Positions 51,442-60,801 of a stretch of DNA of 64,000 bases are shown piece after piece (the stretch's first letter is position 1; each line of letters starts with the position of its first letter). Where the stretch lies: contig CBDFIW010000004.1 in assembly GCA_965248255.1 (NCBI GenBank), positions 124,001-188,000 on the forward strand, in the 5' to 3' direction. The translations under genes and the position numbers were made by a program. Origin of the DNA: JAKZVK01 sp965248255 (lineage in GTDB: Bacteria > Acidobacteriota > Terriglobia > Bryobacterales > UBA6623). Below the pieces are notes generated by a model. The model was not told the origin of the DNA, did not search any database, and was given only the letters and a program-made list of their open reading frames with translations.

Positions 51442-52671
51442 TTACTCGTAGCGCAGCATCTCCACCGGCACAATCCGCGCCGCGGATCCGGAGGGATAGA
51501 TCGTCGTGACGTAACTGACCGCCATCGCCGCGACCGCCACGAGCACCGCGTCCAGCAAGTCGGGAGAGAAGGGAACATGGCTCAACCCGTACACCTGGGC
51601 CTCGAGAGGAATGAGTTGGTAGGTATCACACACCCAGCAGAGTAGGTGGCCGAGCACGAGCCCGATCGCTGTCCCCGTCGTTCCGATGATCAGCCCCTGG
51701 TAGAGGAAGATCTTGCGGATCTGCTTGCGCGCCGCGCCCATCGACTTGAGAATCGCGATGTCTTTGCTTTTCTCCATCACGATCATCACCAGCGATGTCA
51801 GGATGTTCAACGCCGCCACCAACATGATCAGCCCGATCGTGACTGCCGTGACAAGCTTCTCGACCCGAAGCGCCTGAAACACCGTCCGGTTCTGCTCCTT
51901 CCAGTTGGTTGCGGAAAAGCGCTCGCCGGCCAGGCTTTCGACCGCCGCCCCCACCTGCTCGGCGCGGTTCAAGTCGTCGATCTTGAACTCGACCGAATTG
52001 ATGACGTCGGGGAGATTGAGCGCTTGTTGCGCCAACGGCAAGGTTGTGATCACCCAATGGTTGTCGTACTGGTAGAATCCCGAATCCATGATGCCCGCGA
52101 CCCGAAAGCGCTTCTCTCCCGGCATCGGCCCGAAGGGCGTCATCTCTCCCTGCGGATTAATCACCTTCACGAGTGAATCGAGACGCGCGCCGATGTGCTC
52201 GGCGAGTTGGTCGCCGATGATGATGCCCGGAAAATCATCCGGGCGCCGGAGTTCGTCGAGCGACCCGTCCTTGAGGTTGGTCAGCATCTCCGATACGTCC
52301 AGCTCGGCGGCCAAGTCGATGCCTTTCAGCACGGCGCCTTGGCTCCGTAGGGGACTCGATACCATCACCTCGCCGTAAAGAGCCGGCGCCGTCGACACGA
52401 CGTGCTCCACGTCTTCGAATCGTCCCATGAAGTTCCGCCAGTCTTCAATGCCGAATCCGCGCTCTTTCTCCAGCAGGTTGACGTGCGCCGTCGCGCCCAT
52501 CAAATAGCGCTGCAGATCCGCCTGCACACCATTGTTGATGGCCATGGCGATGATCAACGCCGTGACCCCCATCGCGACACCTGCCACCGACAGCAGCGTG
52601 ACGATCGAAATAAACTTCTCCCTACGCTTGGCGCGGAGGTAGCGACCGGCAACGAAGCGCTCGAACGACAT
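51442..52671 (-). CDS. lolE: Lipoprotein-releasing ABC transporter permease LolC/LolE
   Basis: 409 residues with the MacB/FtsX layout: one membrane helix near the N-terminus (F-I-S-I-V-T-L-L-S-V-A-G-V-A-M-G-V), a periplasmic domain of about 220 residues, then three helices (I-G-L-I-M-L-V-A-A-L-N-I-L and others). The R-R-E-K-F-I-S-I start and the cytosolic loop S-K-D-I-A-I-L-K-S-M-G-A are typical of LolC/E. Together with LolD it extracts lipoproteins from the inner membrane for transport to the outer membrane, which shows the cell has two membranes. lysS ends 4 nt upstream. No lolD gene follows; the polysaccharide operon does. Confidence 0.92.
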   Translation of the reverse strand: MSFERFVAGRYLRAKRREKFISIVTLLSVAGVAMGVTALIIAMAINNGVQADLQRYLMGATAHVNLLEKERGFGIEDWRNFMGRFEDVEHVVSTAPALYGEVMVSSPLRSQGAVLKGIDLAAELDVSEMLTNLKDGSLDELRRPDDFPGIIIGDQLAEHIGARLDSLVKVINPQGEMTPFGPMPGEKRFRVAGIMDSGFYQYDNHWVITTLPLAQQALNLPDVINSVEFKIDDLNRAEQVGAAVESLAGERFSATNWKEQNRTVFQALRVEKLVTAVTIGLIMLVAALNILTSLVMIVMEKSKDIAILKSMGAARKQIRKIFLYQGLIIGTTGTAIGLVLGHLLCWVCDTYQLIPLEAQVYGLSHVPFSPDLLDAVLVAVAAMAVSYVTTIYPSGSAARIVPVEMLRYE

Positions 52672-52675
52672 GAGT

Positions 52676-54298
52676 CTAACCCTCGAGCGCCTCGAGACGC
52701 CGCGTCAGCCCCAGCTCGCCTTCCGGCCTCAGCAGCGGGAACAGAATCACGTCGCGGATAGACCGCGAGTTCGTCAGCAGCATGGTGAGGCGGTCGACGC
52801 CGATGCCTTGTCCGGCGGTGGGCGGCATCCCGTAGCAGAGGGCGCGGACGTAGTCCTCATCCATCTCGTGCGTCTCTTGCTCGCCCTGCTGCCGCTGCCG
52901 GACCTGTGACTGGAAGCGTCGCCGCTGCTCCTGTGGATCGTTCAGCTCGGAGTAGGCGTTGGCAATCTCCATGCCCCCGGCGAAGATCTCGAAGCGCTCG
53001 ACCCAGTTCGGGTCGTCGGGTTTGGACTTGGAAAGCGGTGACGCCTCCACCGGATAGTCGTAGACTAGGGTCGGCTGAATTAGCTTCTCCTCGCAAGCAT
53101 GCTCGAACAAGGCGAGCAAGCAGGTGCCTAGCGCGGCACTGTCCGGGACCTTGAGAGGAGACTCGGCCTTTCCGTTGTAGATGTTGACCAATTCCTTCAC
53201 CCGCGCGCCGTCGTCCAGATCACTCAAGGATGGTCGTGTGGAGTCGTCAGGCCAGTGCTCCACGATCCCCTCTTTCAAAGAGGTCCGGCGCAGGCGCGAG
53301 AAGTCGATCTTGTTCCCTTCAAAGTCGACTTCTGGGTTCCCGCCGTTGACGGCCGCCGCCGCGTTGCGCAACAGTTCCTCGCTCAGGTCCATCAGGTCGC
53401 GGTAGTCGCTGTAGGCCTGATAGAACTCAAGCATCGTAAACTCCGGGTTGTGCTGGCTCGAGATGCCCTCGTTGCGGAAGTTGCGGCTGATCTCATACAC
53501 ACGGTCGAGACCGCCGACGACCAGCCGTTTCAGATACAACTCCGGCGCGACGCGTAGGAACAGGTCGACATCGAGCGTGTTGTGATGCGTTTGAAAAGGC
53601 CTCGCCAACGCGCCCCCGTAAATCGGCTGCATCATGGGCGTTTCGACCTCGACGTACCCACGCTTTTCGAGTGAGGCCCGCAGGGCCGCGATCAGCTTCT
53701 CCCTCTTGAGAAATACCTCGCGGACTTGCGGGTTCGTAATCAGGTCGAGGTAGCGCTGACGGTAGCGGATCTCGACGTCCTGCAGGCCATGCCATTTCTC
53801 CGGCAGCGACAGCAGCGCCTTGGCTAGAAACACGAGACCTTCCACGCGGACGGTCAACTCGCCGGTCCTGGTGCGGAACAGGCTCCCCTCGGCGCCGATG
53901 ATGTCGCCTGCGTCGAGCTTCTTGTAGAGCTCGAACGCCGGGTCGCCGACCTCGTCCTTGCGGACATAGAGTTGGATCCTCTCCCCCTGCTGCTGGATGT
54001 GACAGAAGCCGGCCTTGCCCTGTCGCCGGACGGTCATCAAACGCCCACAAACCTTGACGGCCACCTTCTCGTTTTCGAGCCGCTCGCCGTCCCAAGGTTC
54101 ATACTGCGCGTGGATCTGGCCCGGGGTGTGGGTATAGTCGAACTTATGCGGATAGGCCGAGTAGCCGAGTGCCTCGACATCACGGATTTTTCGATAGCGC
54201 TGCTCAAACAGCCGATCTTCTTGAGACAAGAGGGAACTCCAAAGGGAGGGAACCAGCCTCCCATTATACTGGCGAGGCCCCGAACCGAGCCGTGCCAT
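52676..54298 (-). CDS. lysS: Lysyl-tRNA synthetase, class II
   Basis: 540 residues with an OB-fold anticodon-binding domain (about residues 75-180, [13 protein letters not shown]) and the class II core: motif 1 in [10 protein letters not shown], motif 2 in [14 protein letters not shown], motif 3 in [11 protein letters not shown]. It charges tRNA-Lys. The first 20-25 residues ([10 protein letters not shown]) are not family-like, so the real start may be at a GTG or TTG near 54253. It is followed by lolE at 4 nt, a link seen in several bacterial groups. Confidence 0.96.
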   Translation of the reverse strand: MARLGSGPRQYNGRLVPSLWSSLLSQEDRLFEQRYRKIRDVEALGYSAYPHKFDYTHTPGQIHAQYEPWDGERLENEKVAVKVCGRLMTVRRQGKAGFCHIQQQGERIQLYVRKDEVGDPAFELYKKLDAGDIIGAEGSLFRTRTGELTVRVEGLVFLAKALLSLPEKWHGLQDVEIRYRQRYLDLITNPQVREVFLKREKLIAALRASLEKRGYVEVETPMMQPIYGGALARPFQTHHNTLDVDLFLRVAPELYLKRLVVGGLDRVYEISRNFRNEGISSQHNPEFTMLEFYQAYSDYRDLMDLSEELLRNAAAAVNGGNPEVDFEGNKIDFSRLRRTSLKEGIVEHWPDDSTRPSLSDLDDGARVKELVNIYNGKAESPLKVPDSAALGTCLLALFEHACEEKLIQPTLVYDYPVEASPLSKSKPDDPNWVERFEIFAGGMEIANAYSELNDPQEQRRRFQSQVRQRQQGEQETHEMDEDYVRALCYGMPPTAGQGIGVDRLTMLLTNSRSIRDVILFPLLRPEGELGLTRRLEALEG

Positions 54299-54419
54299 CT
54301 CGAGCGAGCTGCGACCGCCTTCAGTAGGAGTTGTATGGTTGCTTCATCCCTGCCTGGTTCGTCATGATCGGTAGCGGACCTGGATTGACGGATCATCAGG
54401 CCTAACACGAGGGACAACC

Positions 54420-55280
54420 ATGATCAAAGCGCTTCTTCGTCAGAAGGACGGGCTGTCGAGCGAGCGGGTTTGGCTGCGCAGCGTCGTCAAGAACGTGCAG
54501 CTCGGGCTGATCCAAGCCGGTCATCCCATGAAAACCGACGGTCAATTTGGCCCAGGCACACTCGGTGCCGTGAAGACGTTTCAGCTCAATCGCGGGCTGA
54601 CGGAGGGCAAGATCGTTGACAAGTCGACGTGGAACGCACTTGACAATGACCTGCAAGCGGCCACCGGCGCCCAGGCCGCCCAGGTCGCCCGGCTTCTCGA
54701 AGGCTTCGACGGCGACCTGGACTGGGTTCACGAAAAAGAGGGACATCAAGGAAGGCCGTACTGGCCTGGCGGGGAGTCCGACGTCACACTCGATCCGGGG
54801 GTCGACCTGGGCCATGCCTCGTCCGACCTCATCGAGGAGCTCTATAGATCGATCCTGAGCGAAGCCGAGATGAGCGCTTTGCGAGAGGTTTTCGGCATCC
54901 AAGGCAACGCCGCCAACGCAGCCCTGAAAGCCTCGCCGGCCATTCAAGCGATTCGGGTCAGCTCGGACCAGGCTCTCGAGGTGATGTCCCACGCCGCCAA
55001 GTCCTACTGGGATGCAATTCGCGGCCGCTTCGATCCTCTGTCACGCGAGGGTACGCCGCCGTCGGTAAAGACCGCCCTACTGTCGCTCGCTTACAATCGG
55101 GGCTCCCGCAACGAAGGTTTGCAACCGCTCGGCGAGCCGATGCAGTCGGGGCAGTGGGGCGACGCGGCCCGCATCATCGGCTCGATGCAACAGGATCACA
55201 AGCTCGAAGGGATCCGGATTCGCCGTCGGCAAGAGGGCCTGATCATCGAGGCCGAACTCGAGTTCTTGGCTTCGTCGTAG
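54420..55280 (+). CDS. Peptidoglycan-binding and pesticin-like lysozyme protein
   Basis: 286 residues, no signal peptide. Residues about 22-78 form a peptidoglycan-binding domain (V-Q-L-G-L-I-Q-A-G, G-Q-F-G-P-G-T-L-G-A-V-K-T-F-Q). From about 95 on it resembles the pesticin/phage T4-like lysozyme fold: W-V-H-E-K-E-G with the likely catalytic Glu, Y-W-P-G-G-E-S-D-V-T-L-D-P-G-V-D-L-G, later L-L-S-L-A-Y-N-R-G. It would cut the glycan strands of peptidoglycan. Without its own export signal it is either a phage endolysin or a toxin delivered by another machine. It stands alone between lysS and the HDOD gene. Confidence 0.8.
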   Translation: MIKALLRQKDGLSSERVWLRSVVKNVQLGLIQAGHPMKTDGQFGPGTLGAVKTFQLNRGLTEGKIVDKSTWNALDNDLQAATGAQAAQVARLLEGFDGDLDWVHEKEGHQGRPYWPGGESDVTLDPGVDLGHASSDLIEELYRSILSEAEMSALREVFGIQGNAANAALKASPAIQAIRVSSDQALEVMSHAAKSYWDAIRGRFDPLSREGTPPSVKTALLSLAYNRGSRNEGLQPLGEPMQSGQWGDAARIIGSMQQDHKLEGIRIRRRQEGLIIEAELEFLASS

Positions 55281-55375
55281 GCAACCCTCGCCGCGACCGG
55301 CCTCGCTCGTCGAGAGACCTCGGACATCGGATCACGGTTCGGTGACCCCGGGCCAACAGGCGCCACGGCTCGTCC

Positions 55376-56260
55376 CTACGAAGCTGTGGAGGGCGCTACC
55401 GAACCTACCGTCGCCTGGATGTGGTCGCGGAAGTCCTCAAGTTTCCGGGAGGCGGCTTCGCGGTCCGCGATGGGAAGCTCAAAGATGATTCCTTCTATGC
55501 TCTCTTCGCACGATACTTGCATCACGTTGAAGCCAAGGGCATCGGCGATAGCACTTGAGGCCGTGACCACTGAGAGCAAGGAGTTGTCGGCTGCCTTCGC
55601 GGTGTGATGCTGGGCGATCGACTCGACGAACTCGGCGGGCAGGTTCCAACTGTGACCCAACCATTCGCCCGCGACGCAGTGGTCGACGTCAAACAAGTGA
55701 CGTTCACACTCCAGCTCGTCGAAGTGGTGCTCCCTGGCGACATCAAAAAGGTTGCCGTACTCCACCGGATAGCAAGCCAGCAGCGCGAGCCGGCCTACAT
55801 CGTGCAGCAGACCCGCGGTGTAGGCTCGGTCGCGAGGCTGTTGCATCATCGACGCCAGTTCTTCCGCCGCCAAGCCACAAGCCACACTGTGGTCCCAACA
55901 AACACGGAGGCTCTGATTATGGAGGAAGCTCTGGGAGAACCGCCCCAATGCCACCGTCAGCGCAAGCCGCTTCACTACTTCCGTGCCGAGCACGACCATC
56001 GCATGTGATATGTTGTCGATCCGGCGGCTCAGTCCGTACAACGCCGAGTTGGCCACGCGAAGGATCTCGGCGGAGAGAGCGGGATCGATCCTGAGCAGGT
56101 CGGAGACCTTTTTCATCGGTACTTCGTCGTCGTCAAGCAGGCTCAGAAGCTGCAGCGCCACGGCCGGGAACGGAGGTAGAGACTTCAGCGCCCAAGGCTT
56201 GGTCTCCGCCGACCCGGACTCAGTGGCGTCCACTTCGGGAGCGTTGGTTTGCGTTGACAT
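55376..56260 (-). CDS. HDOD domain signalling protein
   Basis: 294 residues from the ATG at 56260. The HDOD domain (about residues 22-225) begins with the helix L-K-S-L-P-P-F-P-A-V-A-L-Q-L-L-S-L-L and contains I-L-R-V-A-N-S-A-L-Y-G and the H-D-like Y-T-A-G-L-L-H-D-V-G-R-L-A-L. Several metal-binding residues of true HD phosphohydrolases are changed in this group, so it is generally taken as a non-enzymatic output or scaffold module in signalling. The C-terminal 70 residues are a helical tail without clear relatives. No partner gene is adjacent. Confidence 0.9.
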   Translation of the reverse strand: MSTQTNAPEVDATESGSAETKPWALKSLPPFPAVALQLLSLLDDDEVPMKKVSDLLRIDPALSAEILRVANSALYGLSRRIDNISHAMVVLGTEVVKRLALTVALGRFSQSFLHNQSLRVCWDHSVACGLAAEELASMMQQPRDRAYTAGLLHDVGRLALLACYPVEYGNLFDVAREHHFDELECERHLFDVDHCVAGEWLGHSWNLPAEFVESIAQHHTAKAADNSLLSVVTASSAIADALGFNVMQVSCEESIEGIIFELPIADREAASRKLEDFRDHIQATVGSVAPSTAS

Positions 56261-56638
56261 AGTGCACCCCACGAGTTAATCGACCTGACTCGGGTCTGGC
56301 TTTATCCTCAGCTGTTCCCGACTTGGTTTGCTTCGGGCCGCTCGGGAGCATCGGGCACTCCGCGGCTGATCCACGTTCAAGAGAGAGCTCAGACAAAAGA
56401 CGGAACTCGCTGCGAAGTTACGTTGCTTGCCATTGAAAAGGTAAATCCGTTCTTCCGCAAGGCATAAAGCGCTGCTCAGTGGAAACCGATATAGCTCTCG
56501 AAGAGAGCGTCTCGCGGATACACCTGTGTCCGTGCAGGGAACTCGACGCTGGCGTTGTCGGTACTTGCTGGGCTCCCGATCCGCACGGCCGTTACCGCCA
56601 GGTTCTACCATTCACGCTCCTTTCCCGAGGCGAACCTT
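56261..56638. other. Intergenic region, no supported gene
   Basis: It separates the divergently transcribed HDOD and basic-protein genes and should contain both promoters. No clear -35/-10 pair or repeat was recognised. Confidence 0.4.
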
Positions 56639-56851
56639 ATGACAGATAGGCCCATTGAGAACGCAATTGTGGAGCTTCGCAGGGAGCTCGCCCAAATCGA
56701 CCAGGTAATCAAGATGCTTGAAACGATAGCCACCGGCAAGCCGCGCCGCGGACGCCCGCCGAAGTTTATCTCCCTGGCCCTGAAAGCCGCCGGGGCCGCC
56801 TCCGGCCGGCCGGCCCGCAAGAGGAAGAGAAAACCGAACGGCAGCTCCTAA
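56639..56851 (+). CDS. Small basic protein with AT-hook-like motif
   Basis: 70 residues from the ATG at 56639, with GAGG 8 nt upstream. An N-terminal helix (I-E-N-A-I-V-E-L-R-R-E-L-A-Q-I-D-Q-V) probably forms a coiled coil. It is followed by P-R-R-G-R-P-P-K, which matches the AT-hook core G-R-P, and a very basic tail (R-K-R-K-R-K-P). It likely binds the minor groove of DNA. Such short proteins are frequent but unstudied; the function is unknown. Confidence 0.65.
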   Translation: MTDRPIENAIVELRRELAQIDQVIKMLETIATGKPRRGRPPKFISLALKAAGAASGRPARKRKRKPNGSS

Positions 56852-57008
56852 CCGGCCTGCCGAGCCGCGACGTCTTGCGGGCTGCGGTGTCCCTCAGAAT
56901 TGGTGAAGATCGCGGAAGGGCGCAGGCGCCTGTCTCCACGAGTCGGTTCCGCGGCGCCCCTCGACCGACTTTCTTGTCCGTGCCGCGCCGACCCGATACA
57001 GTAGGGGC

Positions 57009-57377
57009 ATGTATAGTGAGCGGCTGCTGGATCATTTCCAGCATCCTCGAAACGCCGGTGACCTTCCCGATGCCGACGTCCGCGTTGAGGTTTCGAATCC
57101 TATCTGTGGCGACATCATGCGCCTGACCGCGAAGGTCGGCCGCGGACGGCTCGCGACCGTCGGCTACCTGACCCGCGGTTGCACCGCCTCTATCGCCGTC
57201 GGCTCTGCCCTGACCGAGTTGCTCCAAGGCCGGACTAGCGCCGAAGCGCGCGCCATCACCAAGGAGCAAGTCGAAGAGGCGGTGGGAGGCCTCTCGAACG
57301 AGTCGAAGCACGCCGCCGTGCTTGCCGTCGACGGCATCAGGGCGCTCGCCGCCGCAATGGAAGCTGGTTCAGCTTGA
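57009..57377 (+). CDS. IscU/NifU/SufU-like iron-sulfur scaffold protein, third Cys missing
   Basis: 122 residues. The IscU fold opens with Y-S-E-R-L-L-D-H-F-Q-H-P-R-N-A-G. The first ligand is C33 in N-P-I-C-G-D with D35, the second C58 in T-R-G-C-T-A-S-I-A. The third cysteine, normally in the C-terminal helix, is replaced: the sequence reads S-K-H-A-A-V-L-A, with H101 next to the site. It may use His as a ligand or serve a different role such as sulfur relay. Scaffolds collect Fe and S for transfer to apo-proteins. No cysteine desulfurase gene is adjacent. Confidence 0.85.
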   Translation: MYSERLLDHFQHPRNAGDLPDADVRVEVSNPICGDIMRLTAKVGRGRLATVGYLTRGCTASIAVGSALTELLQGRTSAEARAITKEQVEEAVGGLSNESKHAAVLAVDGIRALAAAMEAGSA

Positions 57378-57467
57378 TCCAGCGGTGCCGGCAGGCCGCG
57401 CGACCGGGCTCTGGACGAGTCGTTCATCCCGGCTACCGCTGACTGAGATGTTCCCGTTGACGCCCTT

Positions 57468-58106
57468 TCAGGTGGTCAGGTCCTGCTTACGCTGCCCACG
57501 AACCACCAGCAGCTTGTCCGAGGAAGCTTCGCGGCGAGAGGATGCCGACCCGTTCTCCACTTTGCCCCAGAACCCTCGGAAGTACTCCACCATCGAGGCG
57601 ATCGCGAACAAAACCACCAGGCACAGCGAGATGTAGGCCACCTCGCTCCAGATCGTTGCAGGGGGCGCAATGAGCAGCAGGCAGACCGAAAACACTTGTG
57701 CCGCCATCTTCGTCTTACCCAGGTCGCTGGCGCCGATCTGATACCCTTCCGCGCTGGCGATGCTCCGGAGCCCCGACACCGCGAACTCCCGGCCGACAAT
57801 GATGACGACCATCCACGCCGCCACGCGGTCTAACTCGACCAGCGAGATGAACGCCGCGGAAATGAGAAGCTTGTCGGCGACCGGATCGAGCAACTTCCCG
57901 AGCGTGGTGACCTGACGCCTCCGTCGTGCGATATAGCCGTCCAGCAGATCGGTGCTGGCGGCCGAGAGAAAGATCACCAGCGCCAACAACTCTTTCTCTA
58001 GCACAAAGAAGCCGGTGTCCAGCTCGACGTTGCGACGCAGCATGACGGCCAGCAACAGGGGTACGAAGAAGATTCGCAACACCGTCAGTGCGTTCGGTAG
58101 ATTCAT
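57468..58106 (-). CDS. pgsA: CDP-diacylglycerol-glycerol-3-phosphate 3-phosphatidyltransferase
   Basis: 212 residues with the CDP-alcohol phosphotransferase motif complete: D-L-L-D-G-Y-I-A-R-R then T-L-G-K-L-L-D-P-V-A-D-K, i.e. D-x2-D-G-x2-A-R-x8-G-x3-D-x3-D. There are about five or six membrane segments, and the N-terminus N-L-P-N-A-L-T-V-L-R-I matches PgsA. It makes phosphatidylglycerophosphate, the precursor of phosphatidylglycerol, in the inner membrane. The C-terminal 30 residues are hydrophilic and not conserved. It is on the minus strand between two unrelated plus-strand genes. Confidence 0.93.
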   Translation of the reverse strand: MNLPNALTVLRIFFVPLLLAVMLRRNVELDTGFFVLEKELLALVIFLSAASTDLLDGYIARRRRQVTTLGKLLDPVADKLLISAAFISLVELDRVAAWMVVIIVGREFAVSGLRSIASAEGYQIGASDLGKTKMAAQVFSVCLLLIAPPATIWSEVAYISLCLVVLFAIASMVEYFRGFWGKVENGSASSRREASSDKLLVVRGQRKQDLTT

Positions 58107-58295
58107 GCTCGCCTGGTCCGTTTCGCAACCGCCCTTGCGGGCGGCTGCGGCTGAATCTAGGATTAGCCTACTACACTCGGCTGCCTGGCAGCGGTGCGCG
58201 GTGGTTCATTCGTGAGGCCGCCGGCTTCCCGCATCTCGCCGAGCCCGGCGCTGCGAGTGTTCGTGGCAGTCCGGCGTACAATAACCAGATCCGCC

Positions 58296-59699
58296 ATGCC
58301 GGACCTCGAAGACGTTCACCAACGTATGCGCGCAGACTGGGACACGCGCGCCAGCATCGACGCGTCTTACTACGTGGCGTTCGGACGTCCCGGCCAGGGC
58401 TACGAAGAGTTCCTTTCCACAGCCGGCGACATCCTTTTTACCCTGCGCGAGGAGTTTCGCCGCTGCCCACCCGGTACCGACACCCGCCGTCTTACCGCGC
58501 TCGAGGTCGGGTGCGGCCCCGGGCGTCTAATGCTTCCGCTCAGTGACGACTTCGGGGAGATCCACGGCGTCGACGTCTCCGGCAGGATGGTGGAGTTGGC
58601 GCGGAAGAATCTGGCTGGCGTCCCGCACGCCCACGTCCAACCAAACAGCGGCTCAGACCTGTCTGCCTTTGCCGACCAGTCAATCGACTTTTGCTACTCT
58701 TTCGCCGTCTTCCAGCACATCCCCGACAGGCAGGTCGTATGGAACTATCTACGTGAGATCTGCCGGGCGCTCAAGACCGGCGGCCTGATGAAGGCGCAGG
58801 TCAACGGGCTGCCGCAAGGCCGTTCGCCCGGTCCTCAACTCACTCCCGTCCGGGGCTGGTCGATTCGCGCCGGCGCCTTGACCGCCCCACTTTCGCGAAC
58901 CCGCCATACCGAACCGAACACCTGGAGCGGCGTCAGCTTCTGCCCGGAGGAGATTGCGGCGTTCACTGCCGACAACGGCCTGCAGCTCCTTGCCATGGAC
59001 CGTTTCGACACGCAGTACTTGTGGATCACGGCCCGCAAGCGCGCCCCGTCCTGGCGCCCCGACCCGTTCGGCGACCCCGCACGGATCGTTCGTGTCACCG
59101 ACACCTTCACCGCCGATGCTGTCGTGCCGCGCGAAGGCAGATTTGCAAGTGCTTCGGTGTGGGTCCTTAACCTGAGCGAGGAAGCCGACCTCAACCGCCT
59201 GCGGGTCCTCATCGACGGGGAACCGATCGCGCCCTGCTTCATCGGCAAGCACACTCGCAAGAACCCGACGCAGGTGAACGTCTATCTGCCGCCGGATCTG
59301 CGGTCCGGTATCGTGCCCGTGCAGCTTTCGTGGTTGGGAGAGAGCATGTCGAACACCGTGCCAATGCGGGTCATCGGTCCCGGACCCCTTGTTCCCCGGG
59401 TCGTCACCGTCACCGATGCCGTCAACCTGATGTCGAACGTCACGATCGAAAACCGGCTCATCAAGGTGACGGTTGAAGAGGTGGACCTCGAGAATGAAGA
59501 CGACGTGCGCCACGCCGTCACGGCTGCGATTGACGAGCGAGTCGTCGGGCCGCTGGAGGTCTACTGCCTCGATCCCCTGCCGCGTGTGTTCGAGATCGAC
59601 GTCCCGGTGCCGGACGATGTGCCCGCGGGGCCCCATCATTTGACGCTGCAACTCGGCGGTCGGGCGTTTCCGCCGATTCCGATCGAAATCTCGAAATGA
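58296..59699 (+). CDS. Methyltransferase fused to two TIG-like beta domains
   Basis: 467 residues from the ATG at 58296; the frame is open upstream but without support. Residues about 20-220 are a class I SAM-dependent methyltransferase: A-L-E-V-G-C-G-P-G-R-L-M (motif I), I-H-G-V-D-V-S, and F-C-Y-S-F-A-V-F-Q-H-I-P-D. From about 260 come two all-beta repeats (I-V-R-V-T-D-T-F-T and R-V-V-T-V-T-D-A-V-N-L) resembling TIG/IPT-type domains found in exported proteins of related bacteria. There is no signal peptide, so the protein is likely cytosolic. Fusing a methyltransferase to such domains suggests a large or carbohydrate substrate. Confidence 0.8.
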   Translation: MPDLEDVHQRMRADWDTRASIDASYYVAFGRPGQGYEEFLSTAGDILFTLREEFRRCPPGTDTRRLTALEVGCGPGRLMLPLSDDFGEIHGVDVSGRMVELARKNLAGVPHAHVQPNSGSDLSAFADQSIDFCYSFAVFQHIPDRQVVWNYLREICRALKTGGLMKAQVNGLPQGRSPGPQLTPVRGWSIRAGALTAPLSRTRHTEPNTWSGVSFCPEEIAAFTADNGLQLLAMDRFDTQYLWITARKRAPSWRPDPFGDPARIVRVTDTFTADAVVPREGRFASASVWVLNLSEEADLNRLRVLIDGEPIAPCFIGKHTRKNPTQVNVYLPPDLRSGIVPVQLSWLGESMSNTVPMRVIGPGPLVPRVVTVTDAVNLMSNVTIENRLIKVTVEEVDLENEDDVRHAVTAAIDERVVGPLEVYCLDPLPRVFEIDVPVPDDVPAGPHHLTLQLGGRAFPPIPIEISK

Positions 59700-59715
59700 C
59701 TCAAAGGCCGATCGG

Positions 59716-60753
59716 CTAAAAGACGTGCTCTATATCGAACGCGCTCTGCGCCCGGTAGAGGCTGGGGTCGACCATGGCCACCCACCCCCGGATGGTATAG
59801 CGTCCTGAAGTTAGGGGTGTGCCGTCGCCCCAGGCAAGCGGTATCTCGGCCGAGAACACCCTCACGCCGGGGCTCAGATCGATGGTCGTCAGAGCCTGCG
59901 TGAACGCCCGGCCATCCGACCAAAGGTAGACGACCTCGCCTTCTTCGTTCCGGATTTCGAAGTCGAACTGCTGCCCGGAGGGCGTTGTGATCTGGAGCGG
60001 CAGATCCGTTGTGTTGCGGATAACCAGATCCGCGCGCAGCAGCGGCACGGCTCGCTCGGGATCGACCGGCGGCATCAGGTTCACGAAATAGAGGGGCCGG
60101 TCGAGGGACAGCGCCACGGAAAAGCGCCGGTCCGGATGGATCACCGAACCGACAACCGCCTCGGCCAGAACCATCTGTCGGGGACCGCCGATGGTCTGCA
60201 TCGTTCTTCGCAGCAGGCCGATGCCGGGGGCGAATACTTCCTCCAGCAATCCCGCATCCGCGCAGATAGTGGGAAGGTAGTTCACCGCTGCGGATTGAGA
60301 GCCGAATCCCTCGGGCAACTCCTCAGCCGGTGGTCCGGGGACCAAGATCGCTGACCCGACACAGTCGAGCGGGATTTCTGAGCGCCACGTACTTCCCGGG
60401 GGCCCGCCGAAGTCGTACCATAAGCGCTCGTCTTCCGTCTCAGGGTCAAGTTCGACCACCCTTGCCGCTGCCGTCACACGAACCCACGCCGGACGGTCGC
60501 CGTAGCCCTCTAACAGGAAGTACTCTCGGCCGGCGACTTGCTTGCTCGACGTGACACGGACGACCACCGTCCCCTGAGCGGCGAAGCCGCGCATGACGTA
60601 GGTCCAGGTGTTGCCGACCTGCAACGGGAAGTAGGGTACCGACCTTGTGCTGCCGGCTGCGCGGCTGCGCAGAGGCATCTGGGCCTGCAGTGAGCAAAGA
60701 GAGACCGCGATGCCGAGCAAAGGCGGGAGAAGTCGAAGACCAAGCACGGCCAT
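59716..60753 (-). CDS. Exported BsuPI-domain protein
   Basis: 345 residues. The signal peptide (L-G-L-R-L-L-P-P-L-L-G-I-A-V-S-L-C-S-L-Q-A-Q) is followed by a beta-rich domain beginning Y-F-P-L-Q-V-G-N-T-W-T-Y, a pattern frequent in exported proteins. The last 110 residues match the BsuPI domain: L-V-I-R-N-T-T-D-L-P-L-Q-I-T, G-Q-Q-F-D-F-E-I-R-N and V-V-Y-L-W-S-D-G-R-A-F. BsuPI was defined from an intracellular proteinase inhibitor of Bacillus; here it is likely periplasmic or outer-membrane located. Its role is unknown. It is 380 bp downstream of an exported methyltransferase-like gene on the same strand. Confidence 0.8.
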   Translation of the reverse strand: MAVLGLRLLPPLLGIAVSLCSLQAQMPLRSRAAGSTRSVPYFPLQVGNTWTYVMRGFAAQGTVVVRVTSSKQVAGREYFLLEGYGDRPAWVRVTAAARVVELDPETEDERLWYDFGGPPGSTWRSEIPLDCVGSAILVPGPPAEELPEGFGSQSAAVNYLPTICADAGLLEEVFAPGIGLLRRTMQTIGGPRQMVLAEAVVGSVIHPDRRFSVALSLDRPLYFVNLMPPVDPERAVPLLRADLVIRNTTDLPLQITTPSGQQFDFEIRNEEGEVVYLWSDGRAFTQALTTIDLSPGVRVFSAEIPLAWGDGTPLTSGRYTIRGWVAMVDPSLYRAQSAFDIEHVF

Positions 60754-60801
60754 CCTCGTCAGGGGCTGCTCGCCGCTTCCTGACGCGCGCGGTAGGGGAA
60801 T

